Part shown: positions 53,320 through 60,524 of the stretch, piece by piece
How the letters are laid out: each line of letters starts with the position of its first letter
Position numbering within the stretch: position 1 is the stretch's first letter
Virus record (IMG/VR): IMGVR_UViG_3300030060_005467
Coordinates: 24,851-85,441 of that record
Source: a virus
DNA length: 60,591 bases
Direction: 5' to 3' (one strand)
Translations under genes and position numbers: made by a program
The notes under the pieces: model-generated
Databases searched by the model: none
Told to the model about the DNA's origin: nothing
The model's input: only the letters and a program-made list of their open reading frames with translations

Positions 53320-54483
53320 ATGAAAGAAAGTCAAAAAGTAAAAGAAAAATACTATAAAGATGGTCACGTAATGCTAGGTGAACACTACTCAAGTAAAGTT
53401 AAAAAACTACATGAACTATATGAAGCTGATAAATTTAAAGCTAGAGTTTATTTTATGAATGAAAGGCACGACTTTAATAACTCCAGATTAGTTTTTTTTA
53501 TGAAAAAGAATGGAGATTTTGATATTGTTAATTTTGTAAGAACTTACGGAATTAGTAAAACCAATAGAATATACTCTAGAGAAAAAAGAACATTTCAACT
53601 TAAATTTAGTAAGAATAAATTTACATTAATACATTTAAACAGGGTATCAGCACCGACAATTGCAAACATTGCAAACAAATCAATTGGGTTTACTGAGACT
53701 TATGACTTACCAAAATGTATTCTTGGTATTATTGGTAACAGATTTGCGTGGGTTAGATTTATTACAGAAAATTATTCACTACATAACATAAGCCTTAATA
53801 CCTTTATTAATAAAAAACTATTTACACTTAAAAAAGCATTAAAACACGCACTTAAATGTCCATACCCAGTGGCTAAAATGTTAAACGAGTCTAAAACAAC
53901 TCATAACGGAATTTCTTATCTTAAATACTACATGGATTACATTTCAAACGTTGAGTCACTCAAACCTTCTTGGGTTAATGAAAAATTTGATTTATTCTAC
54001 GACTCTTTAAAGATGGCCAAAATTGTAGATAAAAAAGTTAATGCGTCTTGGTCAGATAGACGATTGAAAGAAGAACATGATAAATGGAGTAAAATAATAA
54101 ATGACGTAATGTTCATTGATTGCGATAGAAAAATGAATATAACCCAAGTGTTTGAAGACTTTTCAAAGTTTTCAAAATATAAGATAATAACAACAACCAG
54201 AAGACTTGCGGAAGAAGGTTTGACGATGAACCACTGTGTGGGTAGTTATGTTAGTAAAATAGAGGCTGGTCGTAGTGCTATATATGTTTTACCTGGACAT
54301 ACATTTGAAGTAACTAAAAAATGGTATAAGGGGGAAGAACTTTTGTCATTAGGTCAAATAGTCACTTACGGGAATGGTAAAGCTGATAATAAAATTAAAA
54401 AGGAAGTTGTTGAGGCTATTAAAAACTTTAATGGAGGGATAAAATCAACCGACACCCTATTGGATGAAATATTCCCATTTTAA
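53320..54483 (+). CDS. PcfJ-like protein
   Basis: A 387-residue basic protein. The C-terminal core reads 'RLAEEGLTMNHCVGSYVSKI' near residues 292-311, followed by an Ala-Ile-Tyr-Val-Leu strand. This is the hallmark of the PcfJ family, first named in conjugative plasmids and common in phages and mobile elements. The N-terminal two thirds are Lys-rich helices and strands. The biochemical role of PcfJ proteins is not settled. It has its own host-type promoter and ends at a shared terminator. Confidence 0.8.
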   Translation: MKESQKVKEKYYKDGHVMLGEHYSSKVKKLHELYEADKFKARVYFMNERHDFNNSRLVFFMKKNGDFDIVNFVRTYGISKTNRIYSREKRTFQLKFSKNKFTLIHLNRVSAPTIANIANKSIGFTETYDLPKCILGIIGNRFAWVRFITENYSLHNISLNTFINKKLFTLKKALKHALKCPYPVAKMLNESKTTHNGISYLKYYMDYISNVESLKPSWVNEKFDLFYDSLKMAKIVDKKVNASWSDRRLKEEHDKWSKIINDVMFIDCDRKMNITQVFEDFSKFSKYKIITTTRRLAEEGLTMNHCVGSYVSKIEAGRSAIYVLPGHTFEVTKKWYKGEELLSLGQIVTYGNGKADNKIKKEVVEAIKNFNGGIKSTDTLLDEIFPF

Positions 54484-54486
54484 AAT

Positions 54487-54515
54487 AAAAAAGCTGGTTA
54501 ATACCCAGCTTTTTT
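54487..54515 (+). terminator. Bidirectional terminator between convergent genes
   Basis: An 11-bp stem (AAAAAAGCTGG / CCAGCTTTTTT) with loop TTAATAC. It overlaps the 3' end of the gene at 54498 and serves both directions. Confidence 0.85.
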
Positions 54516-54752
54516 TAATTCATCTTTAGTCGGGAACCCTAAGTCCATTTGACATACCTTACAAATCTTTTTAACCTGTATTGGTGTTCCACGAACAGCT
54601 TTAACGTCATACTCCAAATGCTTACATTCTTCTTGTATTTCATTAACTTTTTCATTAAGCTTACTAATTTCATTTTTAAACTTAGATACTGATTTGTTAA
54701 TTTCATCAGATGTCATTTTATCCTCAAAATTATTTTGTGGCTCTTGTAACAT
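54498..54752 (-). CDS. Coiled-coil zinc-binding small protein, 84 aa
   Basis: Residues ~15-45 form a coiled coil ('INKSVSKFKNEISKLNEKVN'). The C-terminal part has 'ECKHLEYDV' and 'KKICKVCQMDLGFPTKDELK'. The Cys-x-His and Cys-x2-Cys groups suit one zinc site, as in small phage zinc-ribbon proteins. The end 'DELKKAGY' is also seen in such proteins. It may dimerise through the coil and bind nucleic acid. Confidence 0.6.
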   Translation of the reverse strand: MLQEPQNNFEDKMTSDEINKSVSKFKNEISKLNEKVNEIQEECKHLEYDVKAVRGTPIQVKKICKVCQMDLGFPTKDELKKAGY

Positions 54753-54773
54753 TTTATAAAATTTTAAAAAAAC

Positions 54774-55187
54774 TTATTGATTGTTTGTGTAAATCTCTGG
54801 GTTTTGTCTGCCGAAAACTCTGATGATTTCCCCAGCCTTAGCGTTAGCCTCATTTTCAATACTCGACCCATCAGCACCCTCTTCTTCTAGACCCTTTAAA
54901 TCGCCTCTTTCATTTTGCTGATGATGAACTAACTCATGCGCAACAGAACGCATTACATCCATTATCGCTCTGTCCTTTATATAAACACATATAACACGAT
55001 TTACTATGTCATAATATGCTGTCGTTGTGATATCCTCCCTATCCTTTGTCAATTTAATACTACAGGGTTTTTCAAGACCTAAATAGTCGTTAACAAACAA
55101 AATAAACTTATCCATTAACGCTCTATTAGTCATGTCATTTTCATTTAATAATGACTCCCTTAATAACGTCCTAATCAAACCCTTCAT
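54774..55187 (-). CDS. Zinc metallopeptidase-like protein (HExxH)
   Basis: A 137-residue protein with 'MRSVAHELVHHQQNERGDLK', whose HELVH (84-88) is the zinc-binding and catalytic motif. 'SSIENEANAKAGEIIR' supplies a likely third ligand (Glu111 or Glu113). The layout is that of minimal phage metallopeptidases of the gluzincin type. The start 'MKGLIRTLLRESLLNEND' is a basic helix. It may process virion or host proteins; substrate unknown. Confidence 0.75.
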   Translation of the reverse strand: MKGLIRTLLRESLLNENDMTNRALMDKFILFVNDYLGLEKPCSIKLTKDREDITTTAYYDIVNRVICVYIKDRAIMDVMRSVAHELVHHQQNERGDLKGLEEEGADGSSIENEANAKAGEIIRVFGRQNPEIYTNNQ

Positions 55188-55227
55188 AATTCAAACTTAG
55201 TGTATAAAATTATCATTTAAGTTATAT

Positions 55228-55235
55228 ATAAATAT
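55228..55235 (-). promoter_or_regulatory. Late-type motif ATATTTATATATAAC
   Basis: Points to the metallopeptidase gene, about 40 bases before its start. Confidence 0.4.
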
Positions 55236-55292
55236 TTACTTTTAACTTAAAATCCATATTTTTGGTTATAATATAGTTAAAAAAAATATTAA

Positions 55293-55817
55293 ATGAAGAG
55301 TGTAGAAGACTATAACTTTAATACAGATATTAACGTTGGAGAAAAGGGAGAGAGTATAATTTCTAACTTTCTGATTAGTCATGGTTGTAAGTTTATAAAT
55401 GATAATAAAGACAACAAATACGACTTAAAAATGTTGACACACAACAATATACCAACAACTATAGAAATAAAAACAGACGTTTATTGTTATCCTGAAAGAA
55501 CTGTAATTTCAGAAAATAATACAGAGGAAATTATAAAGGCAAGAGATACTGGTAACATGTTTATAGAAAAAGAATGCAGGGGTAAATTATCTGGGATTTC
55601 AGTTAGTAAATCAAGATGGTTTGTAATGTATTACCCCTATTTTAAACAAGCTTGGTTTATACGAACTGGTGATTTGAGAAACTTAATAGAAAGTAACAAC
55701 TTCTACGTTGCTACTGGTGGAGACCCAGGTAGTAATACTAAAGGATATTTAATTAAAAGAAACTTCTTTAAAAAACATTTTAAAGTTAAAACTATTGATG
55801 AAGAATGGGAAGATTAA
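55293..55817 (+). CDS. PD-(D/E)XK nuclease-like protein
   Basis: A 174-residue protein with the restriction-endonuclease-fold pattern: 'NVGEKGESIISNFLISHGCK' (helix with Glu20), 'NKYDLKML' (Asp44) and 'PTTIEIKTDVY' (E58-x-K60). It probably cuts DNA or resolves branched DNA. It overlaps the HNH gene by 13 bases, so the two nucleases are translated as a pair. A TATTTTTG box at 55257-55264 could be a weak host-type promoter. Confidence 0.7.
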   Translation: MKSVEDYNFNTDINVGEKGESIISNFLISHGCKFINDNKDNKYDLKMLTHNNIPTTIEIKTDVYCYPERTVISENNTEEIIKARDTGNMFIEKECRGKLSGISVSKSRWFVMYYPYFKQAWFIRTGDLRNLIESNNFYVATGGDPGSNTKGYLIKRNFFKKHFKVKTIDEEWED

Positions 55818-56296
55818 CAGTAGAATTAATACCTAGAACTCTATTTTTTTCAAATGTAAGAACACTCCTACCTAAAAAATATTGGGACAATATAAGAAAG
55901 GATTCGTATGAAAAAGCACAAAATAAATGCGAAATATGCGGTGACACAGGTAAAAACCAAGGATACGGTCATAATGTGGAATGTCATGAAATTTGGGAGT
56001 ACGATGACGAGAAAAGAATTCAAAAATTAACAGGTTTAATTTCATTATGTCCAAAATGTCACCAAGTAAAACATTTTGGTAGAACAAGTGCTATAGGTAA
56101 ACAAGCAGAAGCTTTCAAACACATGGAAAAGGTTAATAATTGGAACCACAAACAATGTTTGGACCACCTAAAACTTGCAATGTCTGAATGGATGGATAGG
56201 TCAAAGTACCAATGGTTTATTGATTTAAGTTATTTGAATGAAAACTATGAAATACCTAAAAAATTAATAACTGAAGCCGAAAGAAAAAGAAAATAA
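55805..56296 (+). CDS. HNH endonuclease-like protein
   Basis: A 163-residue protein with two zinc-binding Cys pairs (C42-x2-C45 in 'NKCEICGD', C82-x2-C85 in 'SLCPKCHQVKH') around the catalytic-type 'VECHEIWEYDD' segment. This CHEIWEY form of HNH domain is common in large phages. It may be a free-standing DNA endonuclease or packaging helper, not obviously a homing enzyme in an intron. Its start overlaps the PD-(D/E)XK gene. Confidence 0.8.
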   Translation: MGRLTVELIPRTLFFSNVRTLLPKKYWDNIRKDSYEKAQNKCEICGDTGKNQGYGHNVECHEIWEYDDEKRIQKLTGLISLCPKCHQVKHFGRTSAIGKQAEAFKHMEKVNNWNHKQCLDHLKLAMSEWMDRSKYQWFIDLSYLNENYEIPKKLITEAERKRK

Positions 56297-56317
56297 TAAG
56301 TTATATTGACATATATT

Positions 56318-56422
56318 ATGAGAAATAAAGAGTATGATTTAGTTGTTTGCCCACATTGTGGGGAAATTAAACAGAAATGGCAAATTATTTGTCCAAAATG
56401 TAAAAAAACCAGTTCAAAGTAA
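56318..56422 (+). CDS. Mini zinc ribbon, 34 aa
   Basis: A 34-residue frame, 21 bases after the HNH gene. It contains 'VCPHCGEIKQKW' and 'IICPKCKK', a complete two-CxxC zinc ribbon. The regular Cys spacing and the in-operon position argue that it is real despite its size. Possible nucleic-acid binding or transcription accessory. Confidence 0.6.
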   Translation: MRNKEYDLVVCPHCGEIKQKWQIICPKCKKTSSK

Positions 56423-56438
56423 ATTTATTAGCATATAA

Positions 56439-56470
56439 TTTGGTATTTATACTTATTTTACCTATATTTA
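56439..56470 (+). promoter_or_regulatory. Host-type promoter (TTTG-N20-TATATTTA)
   Basis: Matches the Bacteroidota pattern with one mismatch at the end of the -7 box; 25 bases before the lipoprotein gene. Confidence 0.55.
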
Positions 56471-56495
56471 AGTTATAAATTTAAAAACAAACGAT

Positions 56496-57077
56496 ATGAA
56501 AAGGTTATTTTATCTATTTTTTACTATTTTTATTTTATTTTTCACCTCTTGTGAAAAAGAACCGCTATTTGAAGAACCCCAGGAGCAATTTGGGGTACCC
56601 GAAGAGGACACTTTAAGTCTATATGGTAAATATTTGCTTTTGTCTGGTAAAATGTACGTCACGAACTTAGAAACCAACCAAAAAACCGTGTACAACCATT
56701 TCGATAGTGTAAAAACAACGTCTACATTAAGGTATTTCGGCTCTATATACAATATAGAAGAGATTGAACAAAATGTAACCACTTGGGAATTTAAAGCACC
56801 GCCATTTATACCTGGTACAGGAGAGTTTATATTAAATAATGACACATTAGACCCATATGGATTCAAGGTAACGAACTATAATTGGACAATTACTGAACAC
56901 CCATTAACTAATACGTCAGGAATTACACAAAAAATAGGTGGTTCAGCCAGGCCTATATATGGTTACTTACTGAATAAAGCCGATAGTACAGTAATGTTTA
57001 GACTACACGAAGAATACCAAGCCATTAATGGTCAAAATTGCAAATATGTTAGTGAATTAAAATTTAAAAAAATATAA
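56496..57077 (+). CDS. Phage-encoded lipoprotein
   Basis: A 193-residue protein. A basic start and hydrophobic helix ('MKRLFYLFFTIFILFF') end in the lipobox 'FTSC', with the Cys at 19. The following 'EKEPLFEEP' is acidic, as in Bacteroidota lipoproteins that are moved to the outer surface. The mature part is beta-like, with repeated Tyr/Thr/Phe strands. A phage lipoprotein expressed from a host-type promoter may block superinfection or change the cell surface. It overlaps the small membrane protein at 57077 by one base (TAATG). Confidence 0.75.
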   Translation: MKRLFYLFFTIFILFFTSCEKEPLFEEPQEQFGVPEEDTLSLYGKYLLLSGKMYVTNLETNQKTVYNHFDSVKTTSTLRYFGSIYNIEEIEQNVTTWEFKAPPFIPGTGEFILNNDTLDPYGFKVTNYNWTITEHPLTNTSGITQKIGGSARPIYGYLLNKADSTVMFRLHEEYQAINGQNCKYVSELKFKKI

Positions 57078-57241
57078 TGACCACATTTATTAGACTACTA
57101 CTTCATGGTGTAGTGATTACGTTCCTATGTATCTCGTACTTACACCGATATGAAACGAACAAATTTATCATATCTTTATTATTAACAGTATTATCGATTA
57201 GAAGATTAGCTATTTTTGAAAAAAATAATCAGGTTCCGTAA
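57077..57241 (+). CDS. Small membrane protein, 54 aa
   Basis: The ATG overlaps the lipoprotein stop (TAATG), so translation is coupled. Two hydrophobic helices are visible ('FIRLLLHGVVITFLCISYL' and 'FIISLLLTVLSI') with basic loops. It could be a partner of the lipoprotein or a small lysis or exclusion peptide. No family recognised. Confidence 0.55.
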   Translation: MTTFIRLLLHGVVITFLCISYLHRYETNKFIISLLLTVLSIRRLAIFEKNNQVP

Positions 57242-57462
57242 TAACTATTAATTACGTAATAAATTTCATCGTCTGACGCACCATAATAGTTCTTCAATAG
57301 GAGATGTAATTTAATCTTTAGTATATTTAGGTCGGAAGAAATCATATACGGTGAACCATCAACCATTACACCACGCTTAAACCGCCTACCAACCTTTATT
57401 TTACCGACAGGAAACGATTTTCTTACAAAATTATCCATTAAATCAACTATAATCTTATCCAT
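57229..57462 (-). CDS. Unknown small protein, 77 aa
   Basis: A basic protein ('MDKIIVDLMDNFVRKSFPVG', 'FKRGVMVDGSPYMI', 'LKIKLHLLLKNYYGASDDEI'). It converges with the membrane-protein gene and overlaps it by 13 bases. No recognised domain. Confidence 0.5.
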   Translation of the reverse strand: MDKIIVDLMDNFVRKSFPVGKIKVGRRFKRGVMVDGSPYMISSDLNILKIKLHLLLKNYYGASDDEIYYVINSYYGT

Positions 57463-57475
57463 ACCTCTATAAATA

Positions 57476-57507
57476 CTTGCTTAATAACGTTTAATTTAAT
57501 ATATTTG
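57476..57507 (+). promoter_or_regulatory. Host-type promoter (CTTG-N20-TATATTTG)
   Basis: Near-perfect Bacteroidota pattern. The ATG at 57516 would be only a few bases after the predicted start of transcription. Confidence 0.5.
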
Positions 57508-57515
57508 TATATCAA

Positions 57516-57869
57516 ATGGTAATAAACGAATTGGATGCCTCTAAATTAAAATACGATAATCTTATAAATTACAGAATTTGTGAGGAATTATTTATTTCAT
57601 TTAAAAAAATGAAAAAATATAACTCGTTTAGTAGTATGTGCAATAACTTTAGAGAATTAATCGATAATAATATAAAAATATACGGTGAGTTGAACATAAT
57701 ATTGGATAAAACAATAAAAAATATAACTGAACTTTATAACCTGGAAAGATGGGAGGTAATTAACCTAATATTTGATTTTTTTATTGATAGAAAATGGGAA
57801 AGTTATCAACCCATAGTTGAGGTCTTATTAAAGTCTAGTTATATAGAGGATTCAATAAAAAAAAAATAA
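57516..57869 (+). CDS. Unknown small protein, 117 aa
   Basis: A Lys/Ile/Asn-rich, helical protein ('CEELFISFKKMKKYNSFSSM', 'IIKNITELYNLERWEVINLI'-like helices). It stands alone behind a host-type promoter. No domain recognised. It is the last gene before the run of very small genes. Confidence 0.5.
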   Translation: MVINELDASKLKYDNLINYRICEELFISFKKMKKYNSFSSMCNNFRELIDNNIKIYGELNIILDKTIKNITELYNLERWEVINLIFDFFIDRKWESYQPIVEVLLKSSYIEDSIKKK

Positions 57870-57880
57870 GTTAAAATTTA

Positions 57881-57912
57881 TTTGGTGATGAGATAAAAAT
57901 TACATATATTTG
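57881..57912 (+). promoter_or_regulatory. Host-type promoter upstream of the small-gene array (TTTG-N20-TATATTTG)
   Basis: Perfect Bacteroidota -33/-7 match with 20-base spacing. It could drive the small genes and the cassette array that follow. Confidence 0.65.
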
Positions 57913-57966
57913 AAAAGTCATTAAAAATTAAAGGCAAATAATTAAGTAATTTTTAAAAGTGCTATA

Positions 57967-58230
57967 ATGAATAAAAAAACACCACTCACGACTGAAGAAA
58001 AAAGAGTTTTACATGAAATTAAAAAGAAGTATAATAACGATGGGTTTAGCGTATTATTAGACGATTATAAAGTATCTAAAGTAAAAGTAAAACGTTCCCA
58101 TAAAAAAACGATATCAGATAAAATTATTGATATGTTTATAGATGGTGAATGCCCAGATACGATTAGTAGGGAATTAGAAGTAAAAAGGAGTGAAGTTGAT
58201 AAAATTTTAATGGAATATGGAGCAATATAA
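57967..58230 (+). CDS. Unknown small protein with HTH-like C-terminus, 87 aa
   Basis: A basic protein. The C-terminal 'ISDKIIDMFIDGECPDTISR' and 'ELEVKRSEVDKILMEYG' have the helix-turn-helix spacing of small DNA-binding proteins. The N-terminal half is basic and linker-like. It overlaps the next gene by 14 bases. First gene after the promoter at 57881. Confidence 0.5.
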   Translation: MNKKTPLTTEEKRVLHEIKKKYNNDGFSVLLDDYKVSKVKVKRSHKKTISDKIIDMFIDGECPDTISRELEVKRSEVDKILMEYGAI

Positions 58231-58420
58231 AACAACAAACATGGAAGGTCAAGTAATATATTATGAAGGGTTCGTAGCTCAAAAAGTTGTTATGGGTCGA
58301 ACAATAGTCTTTAAATTAATGAAGGGTGATGAAACAATAACGCACTTGAAGTGGGATGAAAACCCACACGATAACATATCATTAGTTTGTAAATACATAG
58401 ATAACATTAGTAAAAATTAA
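58217..58420 (+). CDS. Unknown small protein, 67 aa
   Basis: A small mixed protein ('VIYYEGFVAQKVVMGRTIVF', 'ITHLKWDENPHDNISLVCKY'), probably beta then helix. It overlaps the gene before it. No domain recognised. Confidence 0.45.
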   Translation: MEQYKTTNMEGQVIYYEGFVAQKVVMGRTIVFKLMKGDETITHLKWDENPHDNISLVCKYIDNISKN

Positions 58421-58425
58421 ATAAA

Positions 58426-58677
58426 ATGAACAAAAAGGACTACGAATTAATTAAAAAATTAATAAACAGTAACACGGAGTACTCACTAACATCAAGAAAT
58501 GAAGCAATGGATAAGTTAGATAAGTATTTAAATGAAAGTATAAGTTATGATACCGCACAAGAATACGGAGAATACTGTTTTTCTGCCACAAAAAGAGGTA
58601 TGCTACCAATAGCAATAAATATTTTTGTGAAAAAACCAAAATGGAAATACAAACCATCAAAAAGAATTGGAAAGTAA
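58426..58677 (+). CDS. Unknown small protein, 83 aa
   Basis: A helical basic protein ('YELIKKLINSNTEYSLTSRN', 'YGEYCFSATKRGMLPIAINI') with a Lys-rich end. It is followed by a TAATG overlap with the next gene. No domain recognised. Confidence 0.45.
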   Translation: MNKKDYELIKKLINSNTEYSLTSRNEAMDKLDKYLNESISYDTAQEYGEYCFSATKRGMLPIAINIFVKKPKWKYKPSKRIGK

Positions 58678-58850
58678 TGTTTGATGTAAGTAAATACATA
58701 AATGAATTAGAAGAGAAAAAGCAAATTTTAAAATGGCTTATAGATGGTAGAGAAATACATTGTTTACCAATAAGTACAGTTGGTTATTTGACTAAAGAAA
58801 GAATTTGCGAGTTATATAACGTGGAGTTAAATTATTTTATTGCATTATAA
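58677..58850 (+). CDS. Unknown small protein ending in an attC-like site, 57 aa
   Basis: The ATG at 58677 overlaps the previous stop (TAATG) and is preferred over the longer frame from 58641. The product (MFDVSKYINELEEKKQILKW) has a helix and a small C-terminal beta segment. Its stop codon lies inside the R'' box of attC-like site 1, as is common for integron cassette genes. Confidence 0.5.
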   Translation: MFDVSKYINELEEKKQILKWLIDGREIHCLPISTVGYLTKERICELYNVELNYFIAL

Positions 58851-58905
58851 CGTTCCGTATATGATTTGCGGAATGGAATGGAGTTAATTATATACATTGT
58901 TATAA
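58845..58905 (+). repeat. attC-like site 1
   Basis: TTATAAC at the left pairs exactly with GTTATAA at the right. Inside, GTATAT (58857-58862) pairs with ATATAC. The stop of the preceding gene lies in the left box. Length 61. Confidence 0.6.
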
Positions 58906-58915
58906 AAAGTTTATT

Positions 58916-59131
58916 ATGGAAGAATTTACACAACACGATTGGAATCATATGCACGACTGCATATTACACGCAACTTGGAACACAACGAAGAATAAATCTA
59001 CAAGGAGAGAACTTGTGGAAATTTTCAATAAACTACCAGAAGATATGAAAAGAGATGCTTACGAATGGGGTATGTCTGATACACTATGGCGAGATAAGTT
59101 TATTGAATGGTATGAGCAAAATTGTTTATAA
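58916..59131 (+). CDS. Cassette 1 gene, unknown, 71 aa
   Basis: An acidic, Trp-rich helical protein ('QHDWNHMHDCILHATWNTTK', 'DAYEWGMSDTLWRDKFIEWY'). Its stop lies in the left box of attC-like site 2. Only 15 bases separate its start from the cassette boundary. Function unknown. Confidence 0.55.
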   Translation: MEEFTQHDWNHMHDCILHATWNTTKNKSTRRELVEIFNKLPEDMKRDAYEWGMSDTLWRDKFIEWYEQNCL

Positions 59132-59180
59132 CGTTTAGTATAAGACCCGTTTTTTCTATGGGTTTTATACATTGTTATAA
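59126..59180 (+). repeat. attC-like site 2
   Basis: TTATAAC pairs with GTTATAA, and GTATAAGACCC with GGGTTTTATAC except for one position. The loop is TTTTTTCTA-like. Length 55. The most regular of the four. Confidence 0.65.
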
Positions 59181-59239
59181 CCAGTATGGTTTATTTAAGA
59201 TAAAACTTTACTTTTTAATAATAAAATATATATTATAAA

Positions 59240-59458
59240 ATGGATATTAATAATTTTATACCATCATTTGGTGATTTCATAGTTTATTGTGCTGAATGTA
59301 ACATACAAAAGGATAAAGCATTAATAATGATGATGGAATTTTTAGATAACCCTAAAAAATATGACCACCCAGAAATAATTAAAAGTTATTTAAATGAGAA
59401 TTTAGATATAAATCAATATATACAATTAAAAAATAGGATATGGAAAAAAGTGAATTAG
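59240..59458 (+). CDS. Cassette 2 first gene, unknown, 72 aa
   Basis: A helical acidic protein ('FGDFIVYCAECNIQKDKALI', 'YLNENLDINQYIQLKNRIWK'). It overlaps the second gene of the cassette by 19 bases, so they are translated together and may form a pair. Function unknown. Confidence 0.5.
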   Translation: MDINNFIPSFGDFIVYCAECNIQKDKALIMMMEFLDNPKKYDHPEIIKSYLNENLDINQYIQLKNRIWKKVN

Positions 59459-59784
59459 TTATTAAATACGAACAAATGTATTTTTTGGATAAAACCAAAG
59501 AAGAAAATAAGCAAGAATTATCTGAATTATTCGAAAACTTCAGTAAATACCTAATAAACATAGGGGAAGAAAATTTATTATGGGGAAAATGTGATTTTGC
59601 GATTTTATTTATCCCCTTAATCAAAAAATTATATGAGGAATATGGTGAAACCGATTATAAGGGTGTTTACGTTGATTTTAAAAAATGGTATAATAGAGAA
59701 GGTGTTCACTGGGAAGAAGAAATAGTTAATATTGATTTATTGGATTATATGGGTTTATATATTCAATATTATAAATCGAAGTGA
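59440..59784 (+). CDS. Cassette 2 second gene, unknown, 114 aa
   Basis: A Glu/Lys-rich helical start and a Trp/Tyr-rich second half ('VYVDFKKWYNREGVHWEEEI', 'LLDYMGLYIQYYKSK'). It ends 14 bases before attC-like site 3. No domain recognised. A paired small gene could be a two-component defence or toxin system, but nothing in the sequence shows this. Confidence 0.5.
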   Translation: MEKSELVIKYEQMYFLDKTKEENKQELSELFENFSKYLINIGEENLLWGKCDFAILFIPLIKKLYEEYGETDYKGVYVDFKKWYNREGVHWEEEIVNIDLLDYMGLYIQYYKSK

Positions 59785-59798
59785 TGTCGTAATATTGT

Positions 59799-59859
59799 TT
59801 ATAACGCTCCAGCTAAACGTCTGCGACTGGAAGGAGTTGCGTTTTAGCTCGTGTTAGGC
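59799..59859 (+). repeat. attC-like site 3
   Basis: Left box TTATAAC, right box GTTAGGC, the classical GTTRRRY form. AGCTAAACG pairs with CGTTTTAGCT with one extra T, like the unpaired base of attC sites. Length 61. Confidence 0.6.
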
Positions 59860-59893
59860 ATAGTAATATTATTAACAGATAAAATATATAAAA

Positions 59894-60232
59894 ATGGGAA
59901 TGTATACAGAATTTATTATAGATGTGAAATTGAAAGATAGCACACCAAAAGAGGTTATTGATTGCGTTAATTGTATGATGGGAAATATAGATAATAATTT
60001 ATTTACCTATGAAAGAAACCCTTTAAATAATTATTGCGGTAGTGAAACATTTGAGAAGAGTTTTGAAGACCTACACTTAAAAGCTCACGGAGATATAAAA
60101 AACTATTGGAGTGATATTGAAAGGTTTGTAGACTTCTTAAAGCCTTATGTTGAAACAGGTTTTATTGATAATGAAGCTTTTGCCAAATCATTATATGAAG
60201 AGTTTGACGAATGGGAGTTTTATTATGCCTAA
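59894..60232 (+). CDS. Cassette 3 first gene, 'MGMYTE' family protein, 112 aa
   Basis: The opening 'MGMYTEFIIDVKLKDSTPKE' is shared by a family of small unknown proteins seen in phages and bacteria. The rest is mixed with 'NYWSDIERFVDFLKPYVETG' and an acidic, aromatic end. Function unknown. Confidence 0.6.
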   Translation: MGMYTEFIIDVKLKDSTPKEVIDCVNCMMGNIDNNLFTYERNPLNNYCGSETFEKSFEDLHLKAHGDIKNYWSDIERFVDFLKPYVETGFIDNEAFAKSLYEEFDEWEFYYA

Positions 60233-60269
60233 TGATACAACTAAACACAGTTATTAACGAATTAAAAAG

Positions 60270-60524
60270 ATGAATATGACTTTTAAACAGAAAGATGAAA
60301 TAATTGATATACTGGAAAACTTACCATATTGGGATACTTGCCCCCAAGATTATAAAGACAGAATACCTGAATTAGTTAAAGCACTAAACCAAGTTAATAA
60401 TGGTGTTTTAGATGATGTTATGGCTTTGTTTAAGCCTAATGAACTTTGGAGAATGGCACAAAAATATAACTGTGATGATTTTACTCAAATGATAGAGCAA
60501 AGTAAAAGATTAAATAAACTATAA
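60270..60524 (+). CDS. Cassette 3 second gene, unknown, 84 aa
   Basis: A helical acidic protein ('QKDEIIDILENLPYWDTCPQ', 'DDVMALFKPNELWRMAQKYN'). Its stop lies in the left box of attC-like site 4. No domain recognised. Confidence 0.5.
   Translation: MNMTFKQKDEIIDILENLPYWDTCPQDYKDRIPELVKALNQVNNGVLDDVMALFKPNELWRMAQKYNCDDFTQMIEQSKRLNKL

Noticed and set aside
55192-55199. TAAGTTTG as a -7 box for the metallopeptidase gene
   Set aside because: It is only 5 bases from the start codon and lacks a -33 box.
55805-56296. HNH gene as a homing endonuclease inside an intron
   Set aside because: Neighbouring genes are intact and overlapping, with no split gene or intron-like sequence around it.
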